Source of the DNA: Candidatus Fredericiella danica
Lineage (GTDB): Bacteria; Chloroflexota; Anaerolineae; Caldilineales; Caldilineaceae
Length of the DNA: 16,204 nt
Assembly (NCBI GenBank): GCA_016713335.1
Contig: JADJPH010000078.1
Location: 1 to 16,204, forward strand
Direction: 5' to 3'
Shown: one piece after another, positions 13,033 to 16,204 of the stretch
Layout: each line of letters begins with the position of its first letter
How positions within the stretch are numbered: the first letter of the stretch is position 1
Translations under genes and position numbers: made by a program
Notes under the pieces: generated by a model
What the model saw: only the letters and a program-made list of their open reading frames with translations
Databases searched by the model: none
What the model was told of the DNA's origin: nothing

Positions 13033-15916
13033 TTAGCCCTGGCCTCGGGCCGTGGCCTTCACCCAGGGGATGGCGACACGGAACTCACTGCCAACCCCAA
13101 CCTCGCTTGTAATTGAAATTGTCCCGTTGTGGAGCTCAGTCAATTTGCGCGCCAGCGCAAGCCCCAGCCCTGTGCCGGCATATTGGCGCGCAAGCCCGCC
13201 ATCAATTTGAACAAATGGATGAAAGATAGTCGCTTGCTTGTCGGGAGCAATCCCAATTCCGTGATCCCAGACAATGAACTCGATACACTCCTTTGTTTCA
13301 TCGGGGTGAACTCTGAGTCCTAGTTCGCCGCCTTCGGGTGTGAACTTGACGGCGTTGCCAAGGAGATTCACCAGAATCTGTTTCAACCGCCGGATATCAG
13401 CTTGCGCCACCAACTGTGCCGGCTCGATCTGATAGTCCAATTTTTGGCGTTTCTGCAGCGCAATCTGATGCACCATACGAATACAAGCTTCGCACAGATC
13501 GCTCACGGTGATCTCCTGGAGATCCAGCGTCATCTGTCCTGCTTCGATCTTCGAGAGATCCAAAATATCGTTGATCAGGTTGAGCAGATGGCGTCCCGCC
13601 TCTTCAACCATGCGCAGGATGCGCACTTTGCGATCGTCAACCGGGCCGTATACGCCCGCTTGCAATGCTTCGGTGAGACCAAGCACGCCTGTTAATGGTG
13701 TGCGGAGCTCATGGCTCACATTCGCAAGGAACTCGTCCTTGAGCCGCGATGCCTGCGCCAGTTCGAAGTTGGCGTTCTGCAGTTCCGCCTTGTGTTCAAG
13801 CAACTGCTCTTCGACGGCTTTTCTGGCACTGATGTCACGCGTTGAACTGATGATGAAGAGCGGTTCTCCCGTCTGCGGGTGGTTCACCAGCCGCGATGCG
13901 GTCTCGAACCAGATGTACCTCCCGTCAGCATGCCGGGAGCGCGTGATCACGGTTGAGATGCCGGTTTGTGCAAACTCTCGGCGACTGTTCGCTTCGATCG
14001 GGCGGTCGTCGGGGTGGGTGCGTTCCAGCAGTTTCGCTGTTGTGAGACCCTCGGGATCGATGCCAAGCGCGCTCTTCACGGAGGGAGAGATGTAGATCAG
14101 GTTGGTGTCCAAACCGAATTGCATGATGATATCGGTCGTGTTTTCTGCCAGCAGCCGATAGTGCTCTTCGCTCCGCCGCAGCGCCTCTTCGGCGCGACGA
14201 CGTTCGCTCAAATCGGTGATGACGGCAATTCCGCCGGCGATCTTACCTTGCCGGTAAAATGGCGAGGAGGAAACCAAAACATGATGGCGCCCACCATGAT
14301 GTCGACGACGACCAACTCATACGCGTTGTCGCTGACGATACCGGAGTTCCGCCGCCGCAAGTTTTCGACCAGGGCATCACGATAATCTGGTGCAACGAAT
14401 TGATCGAGGCGCTGCCCGATGATCTCGTCGAGTGAATAGCCCGAGAAGTGGCTCATGAATGGGTTGGCGTATTCGACTGTTCCGACCAGATCATAGACGA
14501 TCAAGCCCTGGCTCATCGCTTCGGTGAGTTGGCGGGAAAAATCGCGTTGCTCTTGCAGATCGGCCTGGGCAAGGCGCCTCTCATTGACTTCCATCTCCAA
14601 CTCGCGCGTGCGTTCAACAACGCGTTGTTCCAGCGTCTCTGCCAGCCGCCGGATCTCAGCATCCGTCTGCTTGCGCTCACTGATGTCGTGCGCGTGGGAG
14701 ACGATGGCGCCGATGGCAGGGTCATCCAGATAGTTACTTATCCTATTTTCGATCCATAGCCATTCGCCGTCATGCGTATGGGAGCGGTATTCAACCCTGC
14801 AGGTCGCCCGGTTCTGTCAGTAGCTTTTCCACCTGTGCAATCACGGCCGGGAGATCCTCAGGATGGATCCAATCCGCAATACTCTGGTGAAGGAACTCGT
14901 CAAGTTCATAGCCGAACACACGCGTAAACGCCGGGCTGACATACTCGGTCTTCAAATCTGCAGAGACAAACGACACCAGGTCGAGCGCGTTCTCAAGGAT
15001 TGCGCGCAGCCGGCCCTCGTTGCGTCGGAGCGACTCTACCGCCAGGTGGCGCTCCGTGATATCCTCCACGACGCTGATGATGTTCTGGATTTCGCCGGCT
15101 TCGTTGCGCACCCCCGTTACCGAGAGCCGCGCCCAAACCAGGGCGCCATCCTTGCGATAATAGCGCTTCTCCAGTTGATAGGAATTACGCCGGCCATGCA
15201 CCAATTCCTGAAAAAGCTGAAAGTCAGCGGGAAGATCGTCGGGATGGGTGACTTCGACGACGCTCTTGCGCCGGAGTTCACTTTCCGAATAACCCAGCAT
15301 CGCCGCCAGGGTCGGGTTGCTGGTTTGTACCGCCCCCCGTGCATCCAGGATGGCAATCCCAATCGCAGCGTTTTCGAAAACTGCGCGGAACCGCGCCTCG
15401 CTTTCGCGCAGCGCCTGCTCAACTGCAACCCGGTCAGAGATATCAAAGCCAACGCATTGAATGGCGTCAACTGCGCCATCCAGGTCGCGAACCGCGACAA
15501 ACTCCCAGAGTGTGGCGAAAATGCCGCCTTCGGGGCTGGGCTTATGGATCACGACCTTGTATGGTGTACCGGGCTGAGCCAGACAACGTTCAACCGTTGG
15601 CCCGCACCTCTGCCCAGTCGTCCTGCATGACCGTGTCCAACGAGGGCAGGCCGATCAGTTGGTCCCGTTCAAAGCCGAAATGGCGGAGGAATGCCGGATT
15701 GGCGAAACGGTAGTTTCCTTCTAGATCGATGCGAACCAGAAAGGCGTTTTGCGACTCGATAAAGGAGCGCAGTTGGTTCTCGCTCACGGCGAGTTGCCTG
15801 AGCACCTCTGCCTGTTTGGCGGTTTGCTCACGTCGGGCTGCGGCTTGCAGATCTGCGACCTGCCGGCGCAGCGCCTCATTTTCAGTACGAAGGGCAGCAA
15901 TTAGTTCCGCAGGCAT
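13033..15916 (-). CDS. Multi-PAS sensor histidine kinase, interrupted by three frameshifts
   Basis: This is a soluble sensor kinase that autophosphorylates on His. Three frames join into one protein of about 960 residues: 15916 to about 15595, then to about 14795, then to about 14290, then to TAA 13033. Order: coiled coil (1-45, with ALRTENEALRRQVADLQAAA), PAS1 (about 46-165), PAS2 (about 165-285), PAS3 (about 295-425) and a coiled coil (RRLAETLEQRVVERTRELE). PAS4 (about 457-570), PAS5 (about 582-700) and HisKA with ANVSHELRTPL (phosphoacceptor His about 735, codon 13713-13711) follow. HATPase_c ends it, with N box NLLGNAVKFTPEGG, G1 WDHGIGIAP and G2 GTGLGLALARKL. No membrane segment or receiver domain was seen. 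ATG 15916 has a weak ribosome site and upstream in-frame starts are not excluded. The response regulator partner is not in the window; the sensed signal is unknown. Confidence 0.88.
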
Positions 15917-16026
15917 AAGCGCCCCGACCGCGTGAAGGTACCGAGTTGTCGTCGACAAGTTGCGCCGTAGGCCGAAGTGGCGCCCATTCGAGTGGCGACG
16001 CGGCATTAAGGAAAAGCCAGATGACC

Positions 16027-16038
16027 TTGAGTATACCA
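16027..16038 (-). promoter_or_regulatory. Possible extended -10 promoter for the histidine kinase
   Basis: On the minus strand TGGTATACT gives TATACT (16035-16030) preceded by TG at the extended -10 position. The -35 at 17 bases is poor (ATGGAT). The transcript would begin near 16023, about 107 bases before ATG 15916. The leader shows no ORF or structure I can name. Confidence 0.4.
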
Positions 16039-16121
16039 TAGGCAACCCAACTATCCATGGGCATCGGGGTTGCCGCGTCAACGGCGAGGTGATAAAATTC
16101 GGAGCCAGTTTGGGTCGTCAT

Positions 16122-16194
16122 GCCCCAGTAGCTCAGTGGACAGAGCGCCTGCCTTCTAAGCAGGATGCCGCAGGTTCGATCCCTGCCTGGGGTG
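16122..16194 (+). tRNA. tRNA-Arg (anticodon TCT)
   Basis: A complete cloverleaf of 73 bases. Acceptor GCCCCAG pairs with CTGGGGT (16187-16193). The D stem is GCTC/GAGC. The anticodon stem is CCTGC (16148-16152)/GCAGG (16160-16164), with loop CTTCTAA and anticodon TCT at 16155-16157. The T arm is GCAGG-TTCGATC-CCTGC. The discriminator is G and CCA is not encoded. The first acceptor pair is G1-U72 rather than a Watson-Crick pair. It is transcribed away from the kinase gene. Confidence 0.93.
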
Positions 16195-16204
16195 CTCAGC
16201 GAAG

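Noticed and set aside
15882..16121. A 79-codon minus-strand frame starting next to the tRNA
   Set aside because: It overlaps the kinase start and the putative promoter, has no ribosome site worth noting, and ends in a frame that is out of phase with the kinase coiled coil.
1..16204. CRISPR array, insertion sequence or prophage genes
   Set aside because: No regularly spaced direct repeats, transposase, integrase or terminal inverted repeats were seen; the repeats present are short and isolated.

Overview
The window is about 16 kb of GC-rich bacterial DNA, dense with genes, ending in one tRNA gene. Short intergenic gaps, occasional GTG starts, and the mix of a FolC tail, a GH99-type glycosidase, GlcDEF, DUF1257/DUF2997 small proteins and a soluble multi-PAS histidine kinase suggest a Chloroflexota genome (Anaerolineae/Caldilineae-like). 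That assignment is an inference from gene content; no rRNA is present to confirm it.

Left part (1-6001). The 3' end of folC (+) meets a three-gene minus-strand operon: hotdog thioesterase, then GNAT acetyltransferase, then secreted GH99-like hydrolase. It is read from a clear TTGACA-17-TACACT promoter at 3441-3469. Divergent from it is era (+). Era converges on a PLP-dependent group II decarboxylase (-), whose C-terminus is frameshifted. An AT-rich perfect hairpin lies between these two.

Middle (6001-12760). A small unknown gene with a strong promoter and a RodZ-like HTH_25 remnant (+) converges on a long minus-strand operon of nine genes. In transcription order these are gcvH, glcD, glcE, glcF, DUF1257 (Ycf35-like), cupin, DUF2997, a second small protein sharing an ILPDGR motif with it, and a degenerate metallo-beta-lactamase-like protein. 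The first four connect glycolate oxidation to the glycine cleavage H carrier. The last five form an uncharacterised module that, by position, is coexpressed with them. This module is the best candidate here for an undescribed system.

Right part (12761-16204). After a 284-bp gap with nested inverted repeats comes a five-PAS cytosolic sensor histidine kinase (-) of about 960 residues once three frameshifts are repaired. It is followed by a divergent tRNA-Arg(TCT).

A caution for the reader: six single-base frame breaks are visible in otherwise well-conserved genes (decarboxylase, MBL-like, gcvH, and three in the kinase). At least four fall in short homopolymers. This looks more like sequencing or assembly indels than gene decay, but it cannot be settled from the sequence. 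Separately, GlcF has a clean in-frame loss of its second 4Fe-4S motif.
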